From Turbatrix aceti (Eukaryota; Nematoda; Chromadorea; Rhabditida; Panagrolaimidae), in assembly GCA_963969345.1 (NCBI GenBank), contig OZ017767.1:806001-870000 (forward strand): DNA of 64,000 nucleotides, written 5' to 3'. Made by a program: the position numbers and the translations under genes. The stretch's first letter is position 1, and each line of letters starts with the position of its first letter. This document shows positions 1-10,916 of the stretch, one piece after another. The notes below the pieces were generated by a model. That model was not told where the DNA came from. It worked only from the letters and a program-made list of their open reading frames with translations, and ran no database searches.

Positions 1-761
1 ATGGATGCTTCACGGATCATGAAAATTGTCCTGCTGCATGTTTCGAGTTTGCATTGCGTGATCGTTTGAATGAATTCGATCCGAAGCACCATGTGAAACA
101 TCGACAAGGACATCACCGAGAGAAATATTATCCAGCTGAACACAACAAAGTATATACATCTTTTCATGGTGATGGTTTTTTTGTAGTGAAATGGCTTGGC
201 CACTGCCAGCAGCTTCATCATGCTCAACAGACAGTAGGATACCATGGCCGACCAGAAAGAGCAGATCATGAGACCGTCGATTGCAACTATGTAACGAATG
301 CTAAAAAAATAATGTATTAATTGCGAATTGTATTTTCATGAAGACACTCACGCAGGTTTCTTATTTGACAAAATATAGACAACATTGAGGAGGGCAGCAG
401 TGCAAGACAGGACATCCCCGATGGATCGGTTGATTATCAACGCGTAGCACTTTCGACTGACATGCCGCCTTTTTATGGCCCGATAGACGGTCACGATGAA
501 CAGAATGGAAAATACCAGTCCAATGATGGCAAGTGGGAGCATAAAATACCCAAAGTACAGCTGGTAAGCTTCATAGGCTTTTCTGCTGACTTCTACCTTA
601 AATTATGTATACATCAAAATTAAAGTTTGTGTTCAAAGACCAAACCAAACCTTGAAAGCTAGTTCTTCCGTTGTATTCTTCCAGCACGTGGTCAAGAGGT
701 TGGCAGTAGTGTTCTCACTGTCGGGACCGGGCATGTCTATAGCACCAGCTTCTCTGGCCAT
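1..761 (-). CDS. Rhodopsin-class 7TM receptor, nematode family (3' end outside window)
   Basis: Paralogue of the next gene, cut by the window edge. Exons are 651-761, 352-596 and <1-300, all with GT-AG ends. Exon 1 encodes an N-terminus with N-glycosylation sites and a CWKNTTE motif that is also present, as CWQNTTE, in the neighbour. Exon 2 (245 nt, the same length as in the neighbour) carries TM1, a basic loop, KCYALIINRSIGDVLSC in TM2 and the following loop. Exon 3 carries TM3 with LLAVAKPFHY, TM4 and an extracellular segment with CKLETC. TM5-7 lie beyond position 1. It is probably a plasma-membrane GPCR. The ligand is unknown. The start at 761 is the first ATG in frame. The family assignment rests on topology and on the paralogue, not on a search. 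Confidence 0.75.
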
Positions 762-2676
762 GTTTTTTTCGCATTGAAAGCCTGAGCAGGAATGAGACCG
801 CTAAATATTTCGGTATCGTAAGAAAATTTTTTACGTCGCCAAAAAACAGAACAAAGCACACAGAAATAACCTATTCGCAGCAAAAACCATTTGAGCCGCT
901 TTCAATCATGGGACACAACAATGACCAAAAATAAATAAAAGAAAAACAATGGGTGCCAATTCTAATAGTGGTGTTTAATTCCACAAAAATCGGAATAAAA
1001 GAAAACGGCGGTGTTTCATTGATAAACATGTTTTGCGCGTTTACTCAAAAGCAAAAAAAGTGCAATATGAACCTAATTTTAAATCAACTATTTAGAAAAA
1101 ACAGCATTATTTTCTAGGCACTGGCGTTTTATATTTAGATTATATCACGTTACACATTTTGTGGAAAATACATATAAGTAAACAAGTTGCATTTTTTAAA
1201 CCTCTGGCTACAACAATTTTTTAAGCTGGTTAAAAAATGAAGTTAGTCGGATTATCCCGGATTCAATATTGCGACATAAAAAGACTGCTTTTTATTTTGA
1301 CGGTGAGAAAACTAACATGAAAAACTAGTGCCCAAAAAAGAGATCAATTGAACATTTTAAACCTTTAGTGTGAAACAAGATCGTAAGTTTTTCTGTGCTG
1401 ATCTAAAAACGAGCAACATACACAAAAATACACAACAAATCGATCGAAATAACCTATGAGTCGTGTATGGGTTTCTCCGCGTTCATCAGCCAACCTGTTT
1501 TTTTGCAAAACAACTGTTGCGCGGATCATGAAAGATTATAAGCAAAACAAAAGAGCGCAGAACTAACAACAATGAGCGAATATCGGTAAGCAGAGCAAAA
1601 TACAACTAGCGTTCTTTGGTAAAAACTGGTTCTGTGGACAGCTAATTTCATATATTAACTGGGAGCAAAGGACGCGGGGTAAAACAATTGACGACAGAAA
1701 TACACATGTTTTGGCATCGCGACATATTGAAACCACATGAAAGGCAAAAAGGCAGTAGGTAGGCGGGTGAGTTCCTTCGTCCTAAAGATGAAAATACATA
1801 AACGCAGCCGTCGTTCGGCATTTGTCCTCAAAACATCGAATCAATCATGTATGTACAAATGGTTGTTCGGAGTCTGGACTTTGGATCAACCAGTTCAATT
1901 GTGCGCATCACCAACCGACCCATGCAACAAGTTCTACCTATAGAACCTCCATCAAAGAACAACTGCAAAGCGATGCGACATTTATGTCGCCTTGTCGGGG
2001 TGTCAAAAATCCTTTCAAATTGAGCATACAAACATATTGCTTGAAAGAAGGTTTCTCAGTTGTTTTTCAGTTGTCAAGCAGAACAAAAAAGTGTCTGTGC
2101 GCACAAAAAAAAAATCTGAAAACCTGTAAACATATTGGAAACAAAAAAAACGTCATAAATTTGTTTATGACATCGAAGACACAACGGCAAAGGTTACCAA
2201 CAGAAAAAAATGATATGCGGATGAAAATATCACGTTTGATGATGCAGTGAGCATAAAAACCAAAAACACAGGTGGATAGATGTGTTACCGTTATCCAACT
2301 ATAAACATTCTCAAGTGGACGCACAAAACGACCGAAAGAAAAAGATCTAACGCATTTAGAAGTACTTGCTTGACATCGATCCAAATTTGTGTCAGTTGTA
2401 AATAAAGTTTAAATAATAACGTTAAAAGGATTATTAAAAAAAACGTTTATTATGCACATCGGTTTCCTTGTCGAATACAGTAATTTCATTGATACAGTAC
2501 ATGCGCTCGAGGCAAATTGAGATAGTTTACGGTAGGTAGAAGTCTAATACCTCTACTACACTCCTGTGTACACCGCATTGGTGGATCACTCGAAAAAAAA
2601 TATATGGCAATACAGTGGCAAACATCAACAATAAACAAATATCTGAGGTCACAGTAATGGGATTAATAATCTGAAG
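762..2676. other. Intergenic, AT-rich, no gene seen
   Basis: The stretch is low-complexity with many A/T runs. The open frames at 1737-2384 on both strands overlap each other, lack recognisable domains and splice structure, and look accidental. It should hold the upstream region of the truncated receptor and the 3' flank of the next one. Confidence 0.6.
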
Positions 2677-4055
2677 TTACATGTGTTGTTGTGCGGAAAT
2701 GTTTTTCTCTTCTACCCTGGGATTGGGATTAGCGTATCTCGAAAAACTCCTGACGACACCGCGGTCTTCAATACTCTTGCCCAAGGCGGTCTCGACAGTG
2801 GTCACCCTCCTTCTGTCCAAACTGTCCGACGAGTTGTCTTCCGAGATAGATGCTTGTATTGGCCGGTTGGACCCTCGGGGCTGAATCGAATTGTTGACGC
2901 CGAAGATAGAGTAGAACGACTTTTTGATCTGGAAGTCGATCATGAAGGCTAGCGTTGGATCGAGGATGATGCGGAAGAGCAGCATGATCCGGATGTACCC
3001 CAGATGTTTGGTAAAAATATCGTACTTATACTGGAAAAGACAAGGAAACCGGTTGATGACCAGGTAACCTGCCCAGACGACGTAGAAAAAATTGAACGCT
3101 GCGAAGGTCCCTACGTTCAAAGCCAGCTTCCACATTGGGAATCGGGTTCTCAGAAGCTTTGGTTTGGATTCGGCATTAGCGGAATGATTTTGGAAGCTGC
3201 TGGCATAATTTCTGGCTCGGTAAATGTATGCCACTGAAAAACAAGATTTTGATTAAACAAATGCGGAAAATCGCAACCCTTACCTGTAAATCCAAAGCAC
3301 ACGAGCGTAAATACGTAAACTATGATCATGGTTAAGTTTCTAGTTCTGTACATGGATCTGAGGCAGGTCTCCAGACGGCATCCCGACCACTCATGCAGGG
3401 CCTCGATCTTGGTCAGAGCCATGATACCGGACGAAAAGGTAAGTACAAACGCGAAAAAGATCCAACTGAGTGCCACCAGGTACAGGCACCGTTTCATTGT
3501 CACAACCTTTCGATAATGAAAGGGCTTGGCCACGGCGTAGAGCTTGAGAAAAGACAGCGCGCTGTACGAAATCATAGCAGACCAGAAACAGCTGAAGAAG
3601 AAAGTGTCGATTGTGGCGACTATGTCCCGACTGAAATAAACTTTCTTTAATTTTCTTTAGTGTAATGGAAACACTTACTTTGGCTCGGCGACAGAGAGAA
3701 TGTACAAGACGTTGATCAGTGCGCCGAAGCACGACAAGATGTCACCGATCGAGCGGTTGATGATCAGAACGTAGCACTTTCGACTGACACGGCGATGTCT
3801 GATGGCATGGTAGACCGCAGCAATGAATATGCTCGACATAATAATGCCCAGGAGTGCCACGGGCAAGGTCATCCAGCCTTGGTAAATTTTGAATACTCGG
3901 TAAGTCTGGATTAAAATATCTCTCTAAAAAAGTTAAAATTCCGAAAAATACAGGGGTCAAAAGTAAAAAAAGCGTCAACGAACCTTCCTGTCGTCATCTT
4001 CAGTTGTGTTTTGCCAACAAGTCGTTATTGGAAGGATTGTTCCATTTATTTCCAT
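2677..4055 (-). CDS. Rhodopsin-class 7TM receptor, nematode family
   Basis: Complete four-exon gene: 3984-4055, 3679-3923, 3284-3630 and 2677-3233, joined in frame to 406 residues. The N-terminus is short and extracellular with CWQNTTEDDD. TM1 and TM2 (NRSIGDILSC) are in exon 2. TM3, with LYAVAKPFHYR in place of a DRY motif, TM4 and TM5 are in exon 3. Exon 4 holds a basic third loop, TM6 and TM7 (RIILDPTLAFMIDF, an NPxxY-like DPxxxF). The cytosolic tail of about 80 residues is Ser-rich. Exon lengths match the upstream paralogue, so the pair is a tandem duplication. The ligand is unknown. The start could lie further upstream, because the ATG at 4055 is preceded by an AG that could be an acceptor. 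Confidence 0.8.
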
Positions 4056-7000
4056 GACTGGATTAAAAAAAATGTGTGATCGATTCAATTCTTTACTATG
4101 AATTGATTTTAACAGGAGTGTTTTGAACCTAAAAAATTGAACCGCTTTATTTTCGAACACGTAAATCATGTAACCGCGATGTTAGTCGCTTAGACTATAA
4201 TACGAAACAAAAAATGTAGTCACAATTGATAAATTGTAATAAAAAAAGCGAAAAGAAAGATCAACAGACTCCAAAACGTGAGATCGGAAAAAGTACTACA
4301 TGTTACTGAATGTGGGGGTGGGTAGTGTTGTTCGTCACTTCACGCATCATCACATCGCGATCAATTTCCTCTATTCCCACTCTACGCGTCATGAGAAGTA
4401 CAAATATAAAAACAAACTATCAATGTACGGTATAATACGACAATAGCAAAAAAATGTATTTGGCGGCAGTGTTTTTGGTCATTGCGAACAAGATCTGATA
4501 ATTCTTACTCATCAAAAAAGGATGCACAAAAAAAAACAAAGAAGACAACACCCAAGCGGCGGCGGCTAGGCAATCAATCGCGCATCAAATGTTTTTTCAG
4601 TCGCATTTGTCAATTTTTTGCGGGGGTGTAAACGCTCGCGGCATATAAATTGATTGATGATAGCATAGTTATTTATTTGGGTCAGGTTTTGGTGAAAAAA
4701 AATACTCAAAGATCGCAACAAAATGGCCGTACGTCTTTTTTTATTGGAAATGTCAAAAACTTGTTTGTAAAAACATAACACCATACATTTTGTAATTATA
4801 TTAAATGACATGTACGTCATTTTTAAAGTAAAAATAAAAATATTAGAAATCACATCTGGTACATACAACTGACACAATCGAGGTTGAAATACCCACAGAA
4901 TTGTTAGGTATATCTATCCTCTTCCCCCTAATCTTCTACTGCTTCATGAACCAGATCATACAAATCCTCTTTCGTAACATTCGGGGTTAACAATGGTATA
5001 TATCAGATTCGAACCAGGATTCATGTCACTGTACTCTTTGTACGAAAATACTGGTTGTGTTGAAATTCATGAAATAAAAAGTAAAAGTAAATGGTGTTTC
5101 ATTGATTTCAACAAATCTGCGCGCAAAACATGAACATCGGAATCGATAAATCAGGTGCAAAATACACAATTCATTATTCGCTCTTCCTTGTGAAATTACC
5201 GGACCTGTTATGAAAAGAGCTTAAAAAATTGATCTCTGACGCAAAAACACAAGTTAACCATTCTTTTTTTTTGCACAATTAGTACAGGATGGGCGAAGTA
5301 GCGAACCAAAGAACCTGTTCCCTGAATAAGTTCAGGTAACTGGGTGCAAACTTTTTTCGTTAAAAAATGAACTGCAATGGTCGAAAACAGATCAAATTTT
5401 AAGCTCGGTTTGATGTGAAAATAATCAGTTGTCGCATCATCACCGATAAACAACAGTTTGGCCAATTTGCGAACGCCTTTGTTTATGAACAGACAAGCGC
5501 GTAAGTAAAATAAAAGTATTAATTAGAGATCGACAACGAACATCTAGAAAATGATCGCGATCAAAAAAGCCTGATTCTATCGATGATAATAAATGTATGA
5601 CCGCTTCGATCGACTGAAGTGTCGCGCAGTTATGGTATTTACAGTTTCGACAAAAAAATTCAATAACAACCTTTTTTGACTTATTTGTCTGTGCGAACTG
5701 ACAACACGACAGAATGAATCCTATTTTCACAGATTTTGGAGTACCGAACACACGGAAACCTGTTTGTCAAGGACTCCATGCTAATCATGACGTGCCTCAA
5801 CGTGGAATCGATGCCTCTTCCCTCAGTCACGTTTTTATTCCTTTGACAGGTCCGACATCAGGAAAAGGGTAGGTAGGCTCTTTTTCAGGAGTTGCGCAAT
5901 GATGACCTCATAAAGCTGCACAAATTGGTAACATTTACAAGCCAACAAAAATTTTAAAATTCATGGTGCGTTAAATTTAGGAAATACAGTAATCTATTTG
6001 AAATTTTTGTATGGCAATTGCGAAAAAAATCGTAGTTTAAAAACACAACTGTAACAGACACAAAACCATACCAGTTTGCAGTAAACATTTTTACCTTTTT
6101 AATGACTACAGAAGGTTTGGGTTCAGTTTTACCTCTTAAAACTGGTTCGACGTCTACAAGTGTGGTGGAGATAATTTTATAGTAATTTTGTTGACTAATC
6201 TTCTGTTTGGTTTTACAATTTTTTGCCTGTTTTGTTTGAAAGATGAGCTTCAAGTGAAGCGTTTTGACGTGCAACGGACGTTGTTGTTTATTTTAGGACG
6301 ACAATTTACCAGACTGTGACGGCATTCCGGAATACAGCAATTATTGCACGACTTTTTATTCGGATTACCATTTTTACATTCTGCAGATAAATATGCAGGT
6401 GAGCATCAAGAAAACAAGCGAGTAGTAAAGCTGAAAGTATGTACCATCAAAAAATGAAAATTGGTTTCTAATTTTTTTTTACACGGTGAAAAAACAGCTA
6501 AGCCGCACTACATAAATCCAACAACGGTTGAACAAAAAAAGATTGCAGGGATTTGCTGACCATGTACGTCCTCGTCTTCGTCTGCGACTCGGTCTGCGAT
6601 CACCGTGCGCAGAACCACACGCACCCCCGGGCGACGACACACATGCACACTCACACGTGAACCTGCTCGCGTGTTGACCCTCGATCCCAATCCATACTCC
6701 ATCCCTCCGCCGCCAGCAGCGGTTGCAGTACCCACCCAGCTCGTGGCTACGCTCTCTCGCGCACCACCCAGTCGGTCTTACTCGTAACAAATTGTGACTG
6801 CGGATTGAAGGTCGTCTTCATCGTCGTTGTCGGTCATGCGTTTCTGACATTTCCCATCGGTCAGTTGGTTGCTTCGTGGTTGCTCTATTTCTGCAGATCG
6901 GGATGATAGCCGCACGCATCGATCGAATTTGTCTGACTAAACTTTTTTGTGGATGTTTGTTTATATATTTTTGTTTCGATTTTGAAATTTCAGTGATCGA

Positions 7001-7100
7001 TATTTTGTTTGTGGAGACCTTTTCTCTGATAGCAACCATTCGATCGATGCTTGAACATTAATCGTACAAATCCGTGTTTGTGTTCCTTTTTTCTAAAAAC
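4056..7100. other. Long intergenic region, mostly AT-rich
   Basis: No complete gene is visible. Two points stand out. A possible orphan TM7 exon lies on the plus strand at 4847-4990 (separate entry). A GC- and CpG-rich patch at about 6550-6830, just upstream of the CTG-type gene, may be its promoter or 5' UTR. Other open frames here are short, lack domains and have no splice context. Confidence 0.5.
4847..4990 (+). pseudogene. Possible orphan 3' exon encoding a TM7-like peptide
   Basis: Behind an ATTAG acceptor the plus strand is open for 47 codons to a TAA. The peptide has a hydrophobic stretch containing FPLIFYCFMNQII followed by a basic end, resembling the TM7 and helix-8 region of worm GPCRs. 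I found no matching upstream exons, so it may be a relic or chance. Confidence 0.2.
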
Positions 7101-7110
7101 TTTATTTCAG
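7101..7110 (+). promoter_or_regulatory. Candidate trans-splice acceptor before the CTG-type gene
   Basis: TTTATTTCAG ends 10 nt before the ATG at 7121. In nematodes such an acceptor next to a start codon usually receives a spliced leader. It also supports this start. Confidence 0.5.
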
Positions 7111-7120
7111 TTTCCCAAAA

Positions 7121-8360
7121 ATGTCCGTAAAGCCAAACATATCAGTAGCGGACGACGCAGCCATCCGACAGCTCCGAGATCTCGTCCGGGACGACCTTAC
7201 TCCAACCTACGACACGGACTTTAACTTGCTGCGATGGTTGAAGGGTCACAACTACAATTTGGAGGAGATTGTGCCCAAGCTAAAAAATCACCTGTTGTTC
7301 CGCCGGTGCTCCGGCTGGGAGCTGGACAGCATCCTGGACAGACCGCGCAGCCACCCGATCCACGAGCATTGGAAGTCGGGGCTCACGGGAGAGGCCGTGC
7401 GCACGCCCCACACCATCGTCAACATCGAGCAGACCGGCACCAACGACTACTACGGCATGCTGCACACGCACCCCATGAACGACATCATGCGGGCCCGGGT
7501 CTACGACCTGGAGGCCATGCACAAGGCGGTCACGGACCGGGAGGCCGCCACGGGGGAGCAGTGGTCGGTGACGTACGTCATGGACCTCAACGGACTCACC
7601 TTCGACAAGAGACTCATCGGCCTGCTGACGGGCCCTCTCGCGGCCATTTCGACGTTCATGAGCGAGCACTACGTCGAGATGATCCACTCCTTTGTTCTCG
7701 TCAATGCGCCGTCGTTCATCAGCGCCATCTGGTAAATTGGAAATTTTTAAAAAGACTACAATCCTTTCGTTGCAGGAAAATCGCCCAACCACTGTTGCCT
7801 GAAAAAACGAGGACCAAAGTCAAGATTCTGGGCGCCAACTGGAGAACCGAGATTCTGGAAATTGCAGTTCCCGAAACGCTCCCGGCTTACTGGAACACCC
7901 CGGAGGAGCCCGATGTCTTTCACGCCGACGTGCAAAAGTCGGTGCCGTTCCCGGTATCCGGGTACTACAAAGGCGGCATGCTGGACGAGAGAGCCAAGAT
8001 TCTCTCCGTCGCAGCGTCCAAGGTCGGCTTCATCGAGCGTCTCGGCGAGAACGGACAGAAGATGTCGTGGACCTTTGAAACTGACGGTCACTTTGCCTAC
8101 GGCATTTTCTACTCCCAGGATCCAGGTGAAGTCGATACTACCAAAATGGAAATTGTCTACCCCAAATTTAATGTGAGTTTACCAAACTAGGGATTTTGAT
8201 GAAAAATGTTTTTTTTCAGAACGTTCCCGGTCCCACAGCAGTCCCGCTCACGGATTCCATTGTCCTGCCCAAAACCGGCACCTACAAGTTATGGTTTTCA
8301 AACCATCACGCTTGGTTCCACACTTTGAAAGTTCGGTACTTTATCTCAGTTGAGCCGTGA
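7121..8360 (+). CDS. ctg-1: CRAL-TRIO and GOLD domain protein (Sec14-like, CTG-1 type)
   Basis: Exons 7121-7731, 7776-8172 and 8220-8360 join in frame to 382 residues. The first third holds the CRAL-TRIO N-terminal helices (DFNLLRWLKGHNYNLEEI), then a Sec14 lipid-binding domain with VMDLNGLTFDK and a gate-like segment ending VNAPSFISAIW at the first intron. The C-terminal part, from KIAQPLLPEKTR on, fits the end of Sec14 plus a GOLD beta-sandwich (GYYKGG near its start, YKLWFSNHHAWFHTLKVRY at the end). Family members bind phospholipid or other hydrophobic ligands and act at membranes or the Golgi. C. elegans ctg genes have this domain order. It is probably cytosolic. The exact orthologue among ctg paralogues cannot be fixed here. 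Confidence 0.88.
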
Positions 8361-8476
8361 AAAATACGATGTACCCGTTGTAAGATAAATTTACGTTTTT
8401 GGCTCGGCTTTGTTTCCAGTACAGTAAGTGTCAGTCGGAATAGACAATAACAACAATCAGTAACGTTAGAAAGGAT

Positions 8477-9357
8477 TCATTTCATCGCACTTTCCTCCTT
8501 GCTCTGTGATTCGGCCACCGAATTTGCCGGAGAGGCCAACAGGTCATCAGAAATCGCAGTGACAAGGGATGCATCAGAGTACGTAGAATCGGTGATTCCG
8601 GTAGCTGAGACGAGGTCGCTGCTGGGGCCTTCTGGCGTCTGGATGTCCGCCAGATAGGCACTGTCTTCGTCCGTGAATCGGGTCACAGAGATCGAAAATT
8701 TGGTCGACTCAATTTCGTCAGAGTCCGAGGAACTTTCGAAGCTCACTTCACCGGAAATAAAATCATCTGTGTCGGAAGTGTCGGACTCATCCGTCGTCGA
8801 GGAATCGATGACTTCCTCGGACTCGGAAGAGCTACCTCTCACGTATGAACCGCTGTCCCGATATTCTGACGTCAGAGAACCGGTGCTCGATGGCACGGAA
8901 TCGTCGATAATGATCGACTTGGAGTCGGACCAATTCGAGGAGTCTAAAACGTTGGGTTTGACAGATTCTGAATTTTATTTGACGGAAGAAACTCACAGAT
9001 TGTCCAAGAAGTTGATCCGTCTGGCGCGCTTGCGTTCTCCGTCATAGAACTCTGGGTGGCCGAAGTCGCAAATGCGTCTTCTTCGGTCGAGACGGCCGTC
9101 ATCAGGGACAAGACACTGTCGGTCTTACGGCCCCACGACGTGAAGCCCATCGTCTTGGAGCTGTCCAGAGAGACGCCATTCAGGCTGATGACCGCCTCAC
9201 TCGTGGGCTGCCACGCGGCTGCGCTGCTGTCAAATTCCGCCGAACTGATTGAAAGTTCAGAGAAGGGTTCGCCGACCCGGCGAGCTGTATCTGAAAAAAC
9301 ATGAGTGCTCGGAGGTCAGGAGCCAGGAGGGTACTCACCGCAGTCGTCTTCTGCCAT
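8477..9357 (-). CDS. Acidic Ser/Asp/Thr-rich protein of unknown function
   Basis: Three exons (9339-9357, 8997-9290, 8477-8943) join in frame to 259 residues starting MAEDDC. An acceptor at 8968 would give an in-frame TAA, so the acceptor at 8944 is preferred. The protein is strongly acidic and Ser-rich, with many SD, SE and TD clusters (such as SSSDSDEIES), and has no signal peptide or membrane span. It is probably intrinsically disordered and a casein-kinase-type phosphorylation target. The frame stays open about 40 codons upstream of this ATG, so a further 5' exon with TTPEKVFRFAIEHV is possible. It is convergent with the CTG-type gene, with 116 nt between stops. No homologue recognised. 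Confidence 0.6.
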
Positions 9358-9651
9358 ATCGGCAGATACGGCTTCGTCGCAAACGTCGTCGATTTGTCGA
9401 TCACTCGAATTGCCCTCGTCGTGCACGTGTTCGATCGCAAATCGGAAGACTTTTTCTGGTGTGGTTGATTGATTCACGTGTTGGGAGTGCTATTGTAATT
9501 TTTTGGAGTTTTGCATTTTTGGTCTGAATTTGGGGGGTGGCATGTCATTAGACATCACTGCTACAATAAAAATTTAGTTGCCAAAAAAATTACAAATTGG
9601 GACAATCAGTAACATGAGACAAGTGCACCGAAAAAAAACGCTAATCTTTGT

Positions 9652-9659
9652 GCACGTAG
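9652..9659 (+). repeat. Left 8-bp target-site duplication of the hAT element
   Basis: GCACGTAG immediately precedes the left terminal repeat and is repeated exactly at 10183-10190. Confidence 0.9.
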
Positions 9660-9664
9660 CAGAG

Positions 9665-9858
9665 TTGTCGACCGAGCCGAGCATCGAGCCGAGCATTTCG
9701 AGCATTCGAGCGAGCCGAGCGAGCCGAGCCGCTCGCTCGAATGCTCGGCTCGAAAAAATCGAGCCGAGCCGAGCGGCTTGAATGCTCGGCTCGAAGATTA
9801 CCGAGCCGAGCCGAGCGGCTCGAATGCTCGGCTCGGAGGATTCCGAGCCGAGCCTAAA
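9665..9858. repeat. Left-arm array of palindromic GAGCCGAGC units
   Basis: GC-rich units built from CCGAGCCGAGCCGAGCGGC and its complement GCTCGGCTCG with TCGAATGC between. They recur about every 43 bp. An inverted array of the same unit fills 10025-10160. Confidence 0.85.
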
Positions 9859-10024
9859 AAATGACCCAAAAATGACGAAAAAATTTTTTTTTTATGCCAA
9901 AACTATGATATTTGTAGTTTATTTACGCTAAATTCCACAATTCCAAACACGTTTTTTGTTATAAAATGGTTTTTGTGCCCCCAAAAATTTTTTTCTAAGC
10001 GAAAATTGAGTGGAAAAAATAGCC

Positions 10025-10160
10025 ATGCTCGGTTCGAGCGAGCCGAGCCGCTCGCTCGAATGCTCGGCTCGGGGGCAACCGAGCCGAGCCGAGCGGCTCG
10101 AATGCTCGGCTCGAGAACCACCGAGCCGAGCCGAGCGGCTCGAATGCTCGGCTCGGTAAT
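10025..10160. repeat. Right-arm array of palindromic GAGCCGAGC units
   Basis: Three further copies of the unit found in the left arm of the hAT-type element, separated by short variable linkers. Confidence 0.85.
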
Positions 10161-10182
10161 TTTGGCTCGGTCGACAACTCTG

Positions 10183-10190
10183 GCACGTAG
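10183..10190 (+). repeat. Right 8-bp target-site duplication of the hAT element
   Basis: GCACGTAG directly follows the right terminal repeat and is identical to 9652-9659. Confidence 0.9.
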
Positions 10191-10905
10191 TACTCTAGTT
10201 TGTAGCTACCGATTACCTTTTGTGCGTTCTTACGTCATTTTTCTAGTTCCATTTTGCACATCCTTCTACAGGGCCAAATTCATCGACAAACAATAGCTTG
10301 TACACTTTTGCTTTGATTGTTTTTGGACGCATAACATTAGATAAACAGATGTGATAACAGTTTTGACAATAAAAATGTACACACTTTTTTGTTCCTTTCA
10401 CTCACCCACAGGTTCCTTTATTTGTTCCTGTCGTCTCGAATAAGCGTTACAATGACGCAAGGTCCAATGTCAAGGGTTTTGACGTGTAATTTGATTTAAA
10501 ATTACATTATTTTTTGTCCTCTCGGACAGGACTGGGGAGTAGGCGAAAGGGCGGAAAATGAATGCATGAAAGCAATTGAAGGGTAATTAATGAGATGATC
10601 TTTTTTGATATAACGTGTGGTGCAAGGACCACTGTACTCCGTCTTGTTCAAATACGGGGCTCGCTCACTGAACAAGCATGTTTTGTTAGTTTGAATGATA
10701 GCAAATTGAATTGATACAATTCCTAGAAATAAAATTTCATATTTTTCTTTTTACTATCCTTCTAAATTTACAGTAAACATACCATAGATAATTTTTGTTA
10801 TGGTTGTTTTTTTATCGTAAACAAAAACACGATAAAAAACTTTTCCCGTTTTGCTCCGTTCAAAGTCCTCCGTGCACTTTTAATTCCCTTTTATCCTAAT
10901 ATGTT
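10191..10905. other. Intergenic, no gene seen
   Basis: AT-rich sequence between the hAT element and the transporter gene. It should hold the transporter promoter. No conserved element was recognised. Confidence 0.5.
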
Positions 10906-10914
10906 AACTTTCAG
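10906..10914 (+). promoter_or_regulatory. Candidate trans-splice acceptor before the MFS gene
   Basis: AACTTTCAG lies 2 nt before the ATG at 10917, a very short leader typical of spliced-leader addition. Confidence 0.55.
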
Positions 10915-10916
10915 CC

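Larger units (their letters stand above)
9660..10182. mobile_element. Non-autonomous hAT-type transposon (MITE), 523 bp
   Basis: The ends are perfect 19-bp terminal inverted repeats starting CAGAGTTGTCGACCGAGCC (9660-9678 and 10164-10182), and exact 8-bp target duplications flank the element. An 8-bp duplication with a CAG...-type terminus is diagnostic of the hAT superfamily. There is no transposase ORF. Both arms consist of several ~43-bp GC-rich units, themselves imperfect palindromes of the GAGCCGAGC / GCTCGGCTC type, and the middle (about 9860-10020) is AT-rich. The perfect terminal repeats and duplications suggest recent insertion. It must have been mobilised in trans. Confidence 0.9.

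Noticed and set aside
1737..2384. Overlapping open frames on both strands
   Set aside because: No domains, no GT-AG structure, low-complexity composition, and mutual overlap. Likely chance.
4990..5040. B-box-like GGTTCGAATC on the minus strand as a tRNA
   Set aside because: The flanking bases do not form a T-stem and no acceptor or D-arm is present.
6479..6790. 103-residue minus-strand frame in a GC-rich patch
   Set aside because: Arg/Gly/Cys-rich composition comes from CpG-rich DNA with two further overlapping frames. No homologous domain. More likely a promoter or 5' UTR.
7234..8190. A 318-residue plus-strand open frame overlapping the CTG-type gene
   Set aside because: Its first part is a shifted-frame translation of exon 1, rich in His/Arg/Ala, running through the intron into exon 2. 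The CRAL-TRIO frame explains the sequence.
8966..8969. Alternative acceptor for the last exon of the acidic protein gene
   Set aside because: Joining here creates TAA at the junction. The acceptor at 8944 keeps the frame open.
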